Made by a program: the position numbers and the translations under genes
Shown here: piece by piece, positions 12,092 to 21,871 of the stretch
Layout: every line of letters begins with the position of its first letter
Numbering within the stretch: position 1 is the first letter of the stretch
The notes under the pieces: generated by a model
Database searches by the model: none
The model's input: the letters and a program-made list of their open reading frames with translations, nothing else
Told to the model about the DNA's origin: nothing
NCBI GenBank assembly: GCA_014218235.1
Contig: CM024758.1
Span: forward strand, 71,062,206 to 71,126,205
Length of the DNA stretch: 64,000 nt
From: Colocasia esculenta
Lineage: Eukaryota > Streptophyta > Magnoliopsida > Alismatales > Araceae
Reading direction: 5' to 3'

Positions 12092-12566
12092 AAATCTAGA
12101 TTAGGACTTTAATCAAGATTAGCTCCCACTATTTTCCGACAGACTGTATAACCCTCAGATATAAGAATGGGAGACTCCGACGGTCTCCTAGTGGGGATCG
12201 GAATCTTACAGACTCATAGCATGATCTTGTGGATAGCACAACAAACCATACTATGATCTGAAAGCGGTCAACTCTTGACACTTGCAACTCTTGCAATATC
12301 CGATCTTATTTGGGCCCCTGAATTTTAATGACCTTGTGGATAGCACAACAAGTCATTAAACCCAGTCTAAGCAGTACCATCATTACGTAACGAGCATAGA
12401 TTTGGATGTAGCCCTTGTGGATAGCACAACAAAGCTACACCGGTCCTCTATCCCGTTTAAGGCATCACTATGCCATAGTTTTAGTCTGTCATCAGATTTG
12501 GCAAGCCTTATGGATAGCACAACAAACTTGCCCGATCTAATGGCAATCCTAAAACTATAATGATGG
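12092..12566 (-). ncRNA. Highly structured leader RNA of the copia element (four repeated-loop hairpins)
   Basis: This part of the 5' leader, 55-530 nt upstream of gag, is a chain of inverted repeats. Four hairpins share the loop word TTGTTGTGCTATCCACAAG (sense strand; one base differs in the last) at 12226-12244, 12333-12351, 12414-12432 and 12507-12525, but their stems are unrelated in sequence: 12214-12223 with 12247-12256, 12324-12332 with 12352-12360, 12405-12412 with 12434-12441, and 12500-12505 with 12527-12532. Both non-Watson-Crick positions in the first and third stems are G-U only in the copia-sense strand. Larger stems enclose them: 12475-12484 with 12549-12558, 12377-12384 with 12559-12566, and 12125-12131 with 12189-12195. 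Function is unknown; packaging, dimerisation or translation control are possible. Confidence 0.75.
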
Positions 12567-13554
12567 AGGGCCACGTAATTCATTCTTAATGATTACGCTA
12601 CGGCTTAAAATTTAAACAAGGAGGGATTTTGATTTATTTTATCTTGGTCTCTATATCTGTGTGCTATTGATATATAGAATTTGGAATATCAAATATTTAA
12701 TTATATATATCATAGCACATTCCACATATATCATATATATGAAGAAAAACGATGGATGATCATGGACTTTAACCTAGAGTGGCATTACCAGAGCCAGTTG
12801 GTAATCCAAAACACGGTGAATAAATGGCAGCCCCGCATCGAATGCTTTACTTGATGTAACTCTATCTCCATGAAGGTCCTGCATGGTACTCTCCTCCATC
12901 TCCGCCAATCCGCTTCTTATAATTACAAGTAATATTTAAATTGGGCTCGCAGGCCCATAAATGTACATCAGATAAATAAGAAACCTTGAACAAGTCAAGG
13001 GGAGTACATAACAGGAGGGAGATAGAATGTACAACCCGGATTTAATAGAGGGAGGCACGCAGTCCTCATAAATTACATCACATGCCATTAACCATAAACA
13101 TCATCACATGACATCTAAGTCCATGATCATCCATCCACACATCACATGCATCAATAAAAGCAATCATCACATAATTACTTCTGAAATAACTTTTATTTCA
13201 AATATAATAACTATATTTTGAAAACCATTTAACTAAACAATTTAGCTAACATGGATAACATCTAATCAACATTAGATAACGTCATTCACCGTAACTGCAT
13301 GAATCCGCCAAAATTAAGTTAATTAATTTCACAAGAATCACATTCTTAATTAATTAACATGCTTTAATTAGATGGTAGGAAATAACTAAAACAATTTTAG
13401 ATTTTCCTTAAACTAATTAAGCAATGGGTCATACATATGAAAAATTTACAGAGAGTTAAAACATTTTTAAAACTCTTAAAAAAAAAATTTCATAATTTTC
13501 TGGGATTTTAAAACCATTTAAATGATTTTAAACAAAATTAAAAACATTAAAAAT
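12567..13554. other. AT-rich part of the copia leader, no gene
   Basis: Non-coding leader between the structured block and the GC-rich block. Nothing beyond AT-rich DNA and short direct repeats of TTAATTAATT type was recognised. Confidence 0.6.
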
Positions 13555-13880
13555 GGGAGGGGGGGGGGGGGGGAAGGGGTCGGACCGGATCCGGATCCGG
13601 CGCGGGACCAGATCCGGTCGCCCGGGACCCGCGGGGGTCCGCCCGCGACTTACCCGCTAGCAGACCCGCGCGCGCCCGCGGGGGACCCGCGCGGGGTCAC
13701 CCCCGCCGCCCGACAGGGCCCGCGGCGGCTGGGGAAACCTAGCCGCCGCCCCCCCACCGGTGAAGCGCCGGTGCGGCGCGGCCCTGCCGCCCTCCGCGCC
13801 ACCTTCGGAGCCGCGGACGGCGCGGCGGTGCCGGAAGCCCGCCCTCCGCCCCTACCAACCTAGAAAACCCCCCGAAAAAA
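13555..13880 (-). other. GC-rich CpG block in the copia 5' leader
   Basis: A sharply bounded block of GC-rich, CpG-dense sequence (GGATCC, CGCGCG, CCGCGG words) opens with a 15-G run at 13559-13573. It sits about 270-600 nt downstream of the primer-binding site in the sense direction. The open frames across it are Pro/Arg/Ala low-complexity and are not regarded as genes. Confidence 0.7.
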
Positions 13881-14151
13881 CCCAAATCAAAAACGCCCTC
13901 TTATCTTGGACTGTCCAAGATGCATGGCGGCGGCTCATTGCAAGGGGTCGCGTGGCCTCTACAGGGCCAAACATGCCACAAGAGGTTCTTCGGGAAGCCC
14001 TTGGTACCAGGAACGATTTCCATGTACCAAAACAAAGTGCACATCTCATGTGCGACCCAAGAGCGAAGTAAAATTGGCGACTCATGCATAACGCGAACTG
14101 ACGAAAACGCATGAAATGACGATCATACGACGCCGATACCGACCGGGCCAG

Positions 14152-14170
14152 CAACCTGGCTCTGATACCA
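14152..14170 (-). other. Primer-binding site of the copia element (initiator-Met tRNA)
   Basis: The minus strand reads TGGTATCAGAGCCAGGTTG one base after the 5' LTR, a full-length match to the complement of initiator-Met tRNA 3' sequence. Confidence 0.95.
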
Positions 14171-14171
14171 C

Positions 14172-15652
14172 TGTAAGGATCGATCGGGGCGCAGCGAAAA
14201 CGCGATTCCACAGATAGATATCGTTGCCGGTGGTCGGATCGAACAAAAACCGTGAACCCGTGCACAGGAAGATCCGATCTTTACCTTTGCGGGGTTGCGA
14301 AACTCCTGAATCCGGGGAGGAAGTGGCACTGGAGGCGCTGGTGCTTCAAGCCGTTCAAGTGTCCAGCCTCTAGACGTATCCACGCGAGCTCCGGACACAG
14401 ACTGGATCTCCTCGGTCTCCACGCGTCTCCCGATCTCAACTCCACCATGTGCCAGAGAGAGAAGAGAGAAGGTGGGGGCGCCCTGGAGAGAGAGAGGAGT
14501 GGGGCGGCCAGGGAGAGAGCCTGGAGCTTGGCCCAGGGTTTGACTCTCTGCTAACTTATAGACACTGCGGTTTTTCATAAAAACCCAGTTATTGTCTATA
14601 ACAACCATCCTGCCCATCTGCTCGAAACTCTATTGCGTGTGACCCTCTAGGCCCAAGTGCTAGTCCAACTTTCTGCCCATTAAGCCCAATAACTCTTTAT
14701 TGACTTATTGCAATTAATTAATATCTCATATTAATTAATTACACAATCAATTATCGTCTCACGATAATTGATCGGGCTTCCAATCAAGTTGGGTGCCAGC
14801 AACACCACTTGATCCTGGAAAGCATTGGGGTTCAGCAACCCATCAAGGAACCTTTCAGTTACCACGTGACTATAATCCTTCGCTCGCACAATGCTCCCGA
14901 GTGCACTTAGGGTATGGTCAACTGTCAAACCCTAATATGTGCACTCACCTGGTTTAGATGCCGCATAACATATCTAAAACTCCTTTTCTGATAAGTAGTC
15001 ATGCCCTGGCCAGGGACTATCAGGCATCTTTCCTTAGAGCATTCACTCTCTTATTACCGAGAGCGAGCGATCCCATGTTGACCACACAATCACCTTCGAA
15101 GGTATTCCGCTAGATCCGAACACTTAACTGATTAAGACCTCATGGTTAGAGATCTATAAGTCATGGTCAAAACCTAGAAGTCCACCAACAAGGTGTCCTT
15201 AGTGTCTCAGGTCTAAGGACCATTCACGCCACTGTGACAATGAATCTAGCTGGTTGACAGTTAGGTAACATTACCATCCAGCGATTCATAACGGATCAGT
15301 TCAGTGAACTCATTCCCCAATGAGCACCTACAGATTCACCTTAGTGTCTCCACACAAGTGACTATGAGATCAGTCACCCTCATTATATAAGCAGGTGCAA
15401 CTGTACTAGTCTAACCGGATATCCGATGTCCTTCTCGAATATCCTCCGACTAGGAACAATTAAGAATATACGTTTAAAGGATATTAATCTCATTGTTATG
15501 ATCTCATCATAATTAATATCCATTGCGTATATTATGGACTTCATAATGAAACGGTAAATGAATTACACATAATGAATATAAAAGCCTTATTTTATTTATA
15601 AAGAACAAGATTGTACAAGTTATGATTGGCTTGAGGACACCCATAACTAACA
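14172..15652 (-). repeat. 5' LTR of the copia element
   Basis: It runs from TGTAAGGATCG to CCCATAACTAACA on the plus strand, i.e. TGTTAG...CCTTACA in element sense, and matches 6634-8121. The right copy of the CATTC target duplication follows at 15653. Confidence 0.96.
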
Positions 15653-16023
15653 CATTCAACTTACACTGAGATGGTCCAAAGAGCTCAGCTGGTAGAAGAC
15701 ACCAGGCCAAAGTAGAGGCATGAGGGGCAAGGACAACTCCAAGCCGGTCTTCGTCAAGAAAGAGCACCTAATATTGCTCCAACTTTTTGTAACAACAACG
15801 TCAACAGCAACAACAAGAGGCCGAATTCAGAAGAGATGTTGCTGGAGACAAGAGAGTCAAAGTGGAGGTAGGCAGTTGGCTGAAAACTGCAAATCTGTGA
15901 TAAACCGGGGACCGAGCTGAAGAATGCTGGAAGAAGCTCGGGGCGTGCTTGAAATGCGGAGGTTGTGACCACCGTATCCTGATTGTCCTATGCTGAAGGA
16001 CAGCCAAGTAGAGCTTAGAATGT
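15653..16023 (+). pseudogene. gag: E1 gag, C-terminal part after the copia insertion
   Basis: The sequence resumes with the second CATTC and continues the Gag C-terminal helix region (homologous to the QTYAEMGKKAQLLEDAM region of E2) in decayed form. A zinc knuckle of CX2CX4HX4C type is recognisable around 15945-15990 (CLKCGGCDHRI, final Cys displaced by a frameshift). No continuous frame survives. Confidence 0.75.
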
Positions 16024-16026
16024 ACC

Positions 16027-16620
16027 ATGGCGTCAAGACGCCTTAATGCTGTCGTAGAAGCTGGCCTACCCGAGGAGGGGGGTATGGTGGAAGGTACCAT
16101 TTCCATACACTCTCAACCTGCATTTGTGCTTATTGATACTGGAGCTGCATATTCATTTATTTCCACCACATTTGCTGCAACTCTACCTGTCAAACCTGTC
16201 ACTATAGCCTCTCCACTAGGCTCAGAATCTGAACTCACTCGCTACTTACCGAAAAGTGAAACTTATAATTGGAGGACACAATCTCCCTGTCGACCTTATC
16301 TGTTAGAACATGAAGGGTTATGATGCCATTTTGGGTGTCGATTTGCTAATTGAATATGATGCCGATGTAAACTGTCACCATAGGAGGGTCACATTTAAAA
16401 GACCAAACTTTCCAACTCTATCGCTACATGGCACCCGTTACCACAAACACCCTATCTTGATATCCTCCTTAAAGGCATCTAAGCTGATCAACCAGGGTTG
16501 TGATGCTTTCCTATTTTCCGTCTTGGCAACTGAAAAGAAGAAACTAACCCTAGAAGACATCCCAATAGACAGGGACTATCCTGATGTATTTCCAGAGGAA
16601 TTACCTGGTATACCACCTGA
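16027..16620 (+). pseudogene. pol: E1 aspartic protease and RT-linker
   Basis: The retropepsin motif LIDTGAAYSFIS is clear about 36 residues into the first block, followed by the LPVKP motif. The next block has KGYDAILGVDLL, the second hallmark of gypsy proteases, and ends in DYPDVFPEELPGIPPE, the conserved entry to RT. A frameshift at about 16310 separates the two, and an in-frame TAG follows at 16621. Confidence 0.9.
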
Positions 16621-16949
16621 GTAGGAGGTAAACTTCACCATTGAGTTACCCCTGGGGCAGCCCCTGTTTCAAAAGCTCTGTATCGCATGTCCCCTATTGA
16701 TTGCAGGAGTTGAAAGGACATATCGAAGAATTGGTAGATCAGGGTTTTATCAGGCCTAGCACATCCCCATGAGGAGCGCCAGTGCTATTTGTCAAAAGAT
16801 GGACGGGACAATGAGGCTATGCATTGATTACCGTCAGTTAAACCAGTTGACAATAAAAATAAATCCACTCCCCCGCATATCGACGAGCTATTTGACCAGA
16901 TCTCTGGTGCACAAAATTTCCAAGATAGATCTAAGATCAGGCTACCAAA
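16621..16949 (+). pseudogene. pol: E1 reverse transcriptase, N-terminal remnant
   Basis: Motifs LCIDYRQLNQLTIK and KIDLRSGY (fingers and palm start) are present with several indels. The gene then stops: the FIDD catalytic motif, thumb and entire RNase H are missing. By comparison with E2, about 1.2 kb was deleted between the equivalents of 53346 and 54583, with the junction near 16946-16952. Confidence 0.9.
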
Positions 16950-17720
16950 ATGTATCATGATTTGAAAAGAAGCTTTTGGTGGCCTAATATGAAGAGAGAG
17001 GTGGCGGAATATGTCGCCCGATGCTTAACATGTCAAAGGGTCAAGGCAGAACACTTGCGACCCACAGGTAAACTCAAACCCCTGGAAATCCCGACATGGA
17101 AATGGGAAGGTATATGGATGGACTTTATTTTCGGACTACCTAATCTAGAGGTGATTCGATGGTATCTGGGTTATTGTCGACCGCTTAACTAAGTCGGCTC
17201 ACTTCTTGCCAGTGAAGAATAAGTGGCCAGTAGATGTTCTGGCCGCATTGTATGTGAGGAAATAGTCAGATTACATGGAGTACCGGTGTCTATCGTGTCT
17301 GATAGAGACCCTAGTTTACATCCCACTTTTCGAAACAACTGCACTACTCCTTGGGATCTAAACTAACTTTAGCATGACTTTCCATCCATAGACAGATGGT
17401 CCAGACGAAGAGAACCAACCAGGTGATTGAAGATAGCTTAGAGCATGTGACCTAGATTTTGGAGGTAGCTGGCACGAACACTTACCTCTTGTGGAGTTCG
17501 CCTACAATAATAGCTATCAAGCTAGCATTCAAAGGGCACCATTTAAAGCACTCTACGACAGGAGTGCCGATCTCCAATATGCTGGTATGAAGTTTGCGAA
17601 AAACAAATGCTAGGACCAGAGATGATAAGGGAAACCATAGAGAAGGTAAAGCTTATTAAAGAAAGAATGGCAGCGGCACAGCAAAGACAAAAGGCATATA
17701 CAGATAATAGAAAGACACTT
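16950..17720 (+). pseudogene. pol: E1 integrase
   Basis: The zinc-binding domain end (MYHDLKRSFWWPNMKREV, then CLTCQRVKAEH) follows directly after the RT deletion. The core follows in broken frames: WMDFIFGLP with the first catalytic Asp, the VDRLTKSAHFLP motif, a degraded SDRDP second Asp, and the third motif in which the Glu codon appears as AAG (Lys) near 17417. Confidence 0.88.
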
Positions 17721-18160
17721 GGAGTTTCAGGTTGTGAACATGTATTCTGAAAGTTTCTCCAGGCCGTGGGATCAGCGTTTTGGCATTAAAGGCAAGTTGT
17801 CACCAAGGTTTGTCGAGCCTTTTGAAATCCTTGAACGGGTCGGCGAGGTGGCATATCGTCTCGCTTTAACCACCACAATGGATGGAATACACAATGTGTT
17901 CCACATATCCATGTTGAAAAAGTATGTACGAGATCCATGGCATGTCAGAGAATATGAACTCCTGGAATTCAACAAGACGGAACATATCAAGAAAGCCAAT
18001 TAGATCGTGGACCGGGAAGGCGCCAACTAAGGAACAATGTTATCCCTGGTAAGGTTAGATGGAATCTATGCATGGATGAGGACGACACGTGAGAAACTGA
18101 GGAAGCATGCACAAAAGATAACCGGAGCTATTCACAAGTAAGTACACATCACTTGTACAA
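17719..18160 (+). pseudogene. pol: E1 integrase C-terminus and chromodomain relic
   Basis: FGIKGKLSPRFVEPFEIL, VGEVAYRLAL and HNVFHISMLKKYVRDP are the GPY/F-type C-terminal integrase module of chromoviruses. Past the stop at 18001, the region homologous to the chromodomain of E2 and E3 is present but frameshifted. In this family the chromodomain is thought to guide insertion to modified chromatin. Confidence 0.85.
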
Positions 18161-18198
18161 TAACTTTCTATACCTGAATTTGGGGACCAAATTCTCTT

Positions 18199-18211
18199 AA
18201 GTGGGGGAGGG
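18199..18211 (+). other. Polypurine tract of E1
   Basis: AAGTGGGGGAGGG directly precedes the 3' LTR and primes plus-strand DNA synthesis. Confidence 0.9.
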
Positions 18212-21200
18212 CGTAGCACCCCGGAAATTTTAATTGCAAAAAAAAATAATCGAATAAATAGAAATAAATATTTTCATAATATTGGAGTATTTTAAAACTA
18301 CATATCATTATCGTATGTGCTAAAGCACATCGGAAAATTCCATAAAATTATAAATCGACCCCACACATTATTCCTAAAGGTTCCACGAGAAATTTGTGCA
18401 AAAAAAATGGGATTAGCCAGTTTAAAGTTTTTTGCGACTTATTATCGTAATTCATGATAAGTCCGAAAAATCATTATCACACGTACTTGGATGTTTAGAA
18501 AATTAAATAAAAACATATATAGACTTCAAATAATATCCTATAATGACTCACTAAGAAATTTGGGTCAATAAAAATCATTTGGGCTAGTTTAAGAGCTATT
18601 GTGACAGATTATCCAAATTAGGAAACAAGTCTGAAAACCGTTAACACGAAATACGACGCAATCAAAAAATTAAATAAAAGTGTTGGAGAGACTTCCAACA
18701 TTATATATTAATGACCGAATATATTAATTGGGCCAAGGGACCACATATGACCCAAAATCAAATGAAGCAAGAAAATGCATGGAAATTCGTAACCATAAAT
18801 AAGCTGAAATTGGAAAGTGGTAATTAGGGTTTAAATGGGGCAATCATGCACTCTTGGCAACCCAATTTGTGCCTACCCACCCATGGAGGTTGCTTGATGG
18901 CCAAGACTCTCTAATGGAGGGAGAGATCTTCAAATTATGGAAGGACACAAGCCATCCCGCAACCCTTCTTTCCTAGTTACAATAGGACTCCTAAATACCT
19001 TGGTTGCTTAAATACTCTTCACCCAAACCCTAGGGATGAGTTTACAACTTGTTGGGGTCGTGTGGAGGAGCTCTTGGTGGCTAGGGAGCTGTGGATCGAC
19101 CACAAGAAGGACATCTTCTTCCCCCGTTCGTCTGCTGCGACCTGCAATAAACCAACCACTTGAAGTCGATTAAAGATAGGTCAACCTAAACCAAACCTTG
19201 CATGGCATATACCCCTGGAAAGAGGGTCAAGTCTACGTTCTAACCCAAGTGGAATGCCCAAATTCCATGCAGTATACATGGAGTAATAGGTGTTCTTCAA
19301 ACGGTGGTCTGAACACAGGTTTTCTGAAAAAATGGGACTTCCTCAACCCAAAAGGTAGGTTTTCTCGGGCCAAACCCTAACCTATCATTACCAATGTGTA
19401 GACCAGCAGTTAACTTTCGTTTCCCACTGGTTTCATCGAATTTCAATGAGTAGATTTTGAATTATAAGCGTTTTGCAAAGTCGCGCACTGTTAGGGATTT
19501 TCCGTTCTTTTATGTTGCATGTGATTCAAGACCGAATTAGAGCAAACCCAAACATGAACGTTTTTCTACTAGTTGTTATGGTAATGTCTTGTGGTTAACT
19601 TTTTGTCTAAATGTCAATAGTTAGAGAGTTATAAGCATGGTAAGAGGGTCGCTGCATAATACTACGTTTCAAGTTGTACTATGTTCTACGTTTGTGTTTG
19701 ACTTGATTCAAGCCTTTCGAACCATCCTGTTTTTAATTCCGATTTACTGGAAGCACCCTTGCATGTCTAGGTTGGTTAAAATTTGTTTCGTGATTTTTCA
19801 TGCACTCTACAATTTTTTCTTAATTTTAGAACAACCCTATGTCAAATTGGGAAGTCTAGTCCGCAATCCAAAGCACTGTCCTCTCTCTGTCAAATTCAGG
19901 CGCAGACCCTGTGAATGCGATGGCCCGATAGGCGCATTCTGAGGTCTTGTCACGACAGCAAACCCTTCGCATTCTGAACGCAACGAGCGCCCCGTCGCTA
20001 TTTCTCTGCCTGTTCTGACTGCCTTGTCGCGTTCTTCACATCCCCTTGTCGCGTTCTGTCCCGACCCCGTCGCGACCCTTACTGGGGTGCGTCGCGACCT
20101 CAGTATTTTGCCTGAAACCCCACTTATTTTTCTTGCAAATCTTACCGCTATACCTGAGGTCTGCTTAAATATGATATTTTAGTGTGTAATTCACATGTCT
20201 TAGGTCTGATCATTACATGATGTCTACTTAATGGCTTAAAAGTGTTTAACACATTTAAAAAGCCTTAATTATATGAATATTATTCTAATTGCTTTCTTAA
20301 TGATATGATCATTCATGAAACTTATGATTTGGTCTTGTTACTATTCTAGCTTGATTAAAATGATAATTATTATCTGATAATCTTGCAAACCCATGTGTAG
20401 TTAAATGCATTGTTCAATTCATGCCATCATGTTAAGTGCTTTTCCGCGAGTTTGAAACCGATGGTTGAGAATTGAGACGCGTACATCACTACACACTTGC
20501 ACTTCTAGGCAGCCTTTTCTTGGGAATTGGAAGCTCTCTACCGTCATTCCGAATCGGTAGACTAGCAACCTTTTTCCTCCAAGGCCTCTGTAAATCTTCT
20601 CTGACCATGGATTCCCACATGGCCAACGAGTTGGTTGTACCATTGAAGTTCCCTGAAGATAGTGTGCACTTCCTCTCTCATCTTGTTCTCGTGAGTGTGA
20701 TTTATAATCTAGACTAAAGCCATTAATGTAAAGATTGAATTAAGTATAAATCGTACCGTTATGCTGCCAAATTTATCTCTTGACCATGTTCTCATGAAAT
20801 CATGTTCAATTTGCTTATTACTTGTTCTCATCATCATCGTGAACATGACATTACACATGCTTACATTTGAAACTCTTATTGGCCATTATTAATGACTGTG
20901 GGTATCTACATTTAAAATTTAAGTGAGATGCTGACCGGGCACGGCGAGTGTCCAAGGGCTCCAGTCTAGCCCCAATGACGGAGAGTCATAATATACTGTT
21001 AACCATAAGGTATAATGATTACTGAAGTTGCATCTGCGCTGGGAGTCGTGCGTGCGTGTTGAATGATAGATACAATAACCACATACATGTGTCCTGGTGT
21101 ACATTCTTGATGGATCTTTTTTTGGTGTACATTAGTGTCTACGTGCCTGATTAGTGTTACATGATCGTGCTCATGCGTGCTTGCTTGCGTGCGTGATATG

Positions 21201-21871
21201 GCCATCCTGCATTTATTGCAAGTAGTGATATCTTGCGTTCATGACATCAAGTGAAATCTTGCGTGCTTGTACAAAGTGATCTGTTGCTAGTTCTATCTTG
21301 TCATCTTGTTCTATCATGATCACTCTATCTAGCTTGTTTCATGTATCATGTTTTAATGAGTTTTATTTGTACATGCATATCATGACAACCATCGTGCTTA
21401 CCTAGTTCTAAATTGCTAATCACTTATATCATTGCCCGCACATTGAGATATAAATCCTACTGGGCTAGTTTGCTCATTCCCTACTTTTACCCAATCTAGG
21501 TGACTATGAAGTTCAAGAGGAAGAGCAAGTCGAGGATGGGAATGGATCCGAGTGAAGAGCATTCCAACTATGAGTCTAGTTATAGTAGTTTTCTTTGAGT
21601 GTTAGACTCATGTAGTAGAATTGAGGAATAAATATAATTTCCCTTTTTATTGAGTCTTAGTCCTGTAATAGTTTCCATTTGGAATACAATGAGTTGAGAT
21701 TTGAATACAAGATTATTTGAGTTCAATATTTGGGCCCTATAATGATGTATGTTATTATACATTAGTGTGTGCCAGCTAGAGACTTATTTGCCGACTGTTC
21801 ACGTCTCGGGATATCGTCTCGAATTATATTCTGCATTATTATATCCGCTGCATAATTCTCAGGACGTGACA
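18212..21871 (+). repeat. 3' LTR of E1
   Basis: It starts CGTAGCACCCCGG (TG mutated to CG) and ends GTGACA, followed by the right CAAAC duplication. It is homologous along its whole length to 2168-5818. Confidence 0.95.
21461..21499 (+). promoter_or_regulatory. Conserved LTR stem-loop plus TAG|GT (E1 3' LTR)
   Basis: Copy of the 5406-5444 structure; the stem bases TGGGC/GCTCA are unchanged between the two LTRs, and TAG|GT lies 372 bp before the LTR end. Confidence 0.7.

Larger units (their letters stand above)
6634..15652 (-). mobile_element. Ty1/copia retrotransposon nested in E1 gag
   Basis: A complete copia element in reverse orientation: LTRs at 6634-8121 (3') and 14172-15652 (5'), a primer-binding site at 14152-14170, a polypurine tract at 8122-8132 and a gag-protease-integrase-RT-RNase H order on the minus strand. 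The 5-bp duplication CATTC is perfect (6629-6633 and 15653-15657). Integrase before RT is the copia order. It retains CpG-rich DNA and a clean duplication, so it is probably the younger partner of this nest. All coding parts carry small frameshifts. Confidence 0.97.
2168..21871 (+). mobile_element. Ty3/gypsy chromovirus E1 (Tekay/Del-like) carrying a nested copia element
   Basis: Two long LTRs (2168-5818 and 18212-21871) bound a gag-pro-RT-IN-chromodomain internal region and are flanked by a perfect 5-bp duplication, CAAAC at 2163-2167 and 21872-21876. Without the 9.0-kb copia insertion E1 is about 10.7 kb. Long LTRs, an initiator-Met type primer site, a plus-strand primer of the AAGTGGGGGAGG type and a C-terminal chromodomain point to the Tekay/Del chromovirus group (inference from known family features). 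It is dead: gag is split, the distal RT and all RNase H are deleted, and the integrase has frameshifts. Confidence 0.95.

Noticed and set aside
12226..12525. The repeated-loop hairpins as tRNA or miRNA genes
   Set aside because: Stems are too short for miRNA precursors and no acceptor, D or T arm pattern exists; they fit better as cis structures of the copia RNA.
13522..14265. GC-rich open frames (up to 137 codons)
   Set aside because: Low-complexity Pro/Arg/Ala products within the copia leader; they overlap on both strands and cross the PBS and LTR.
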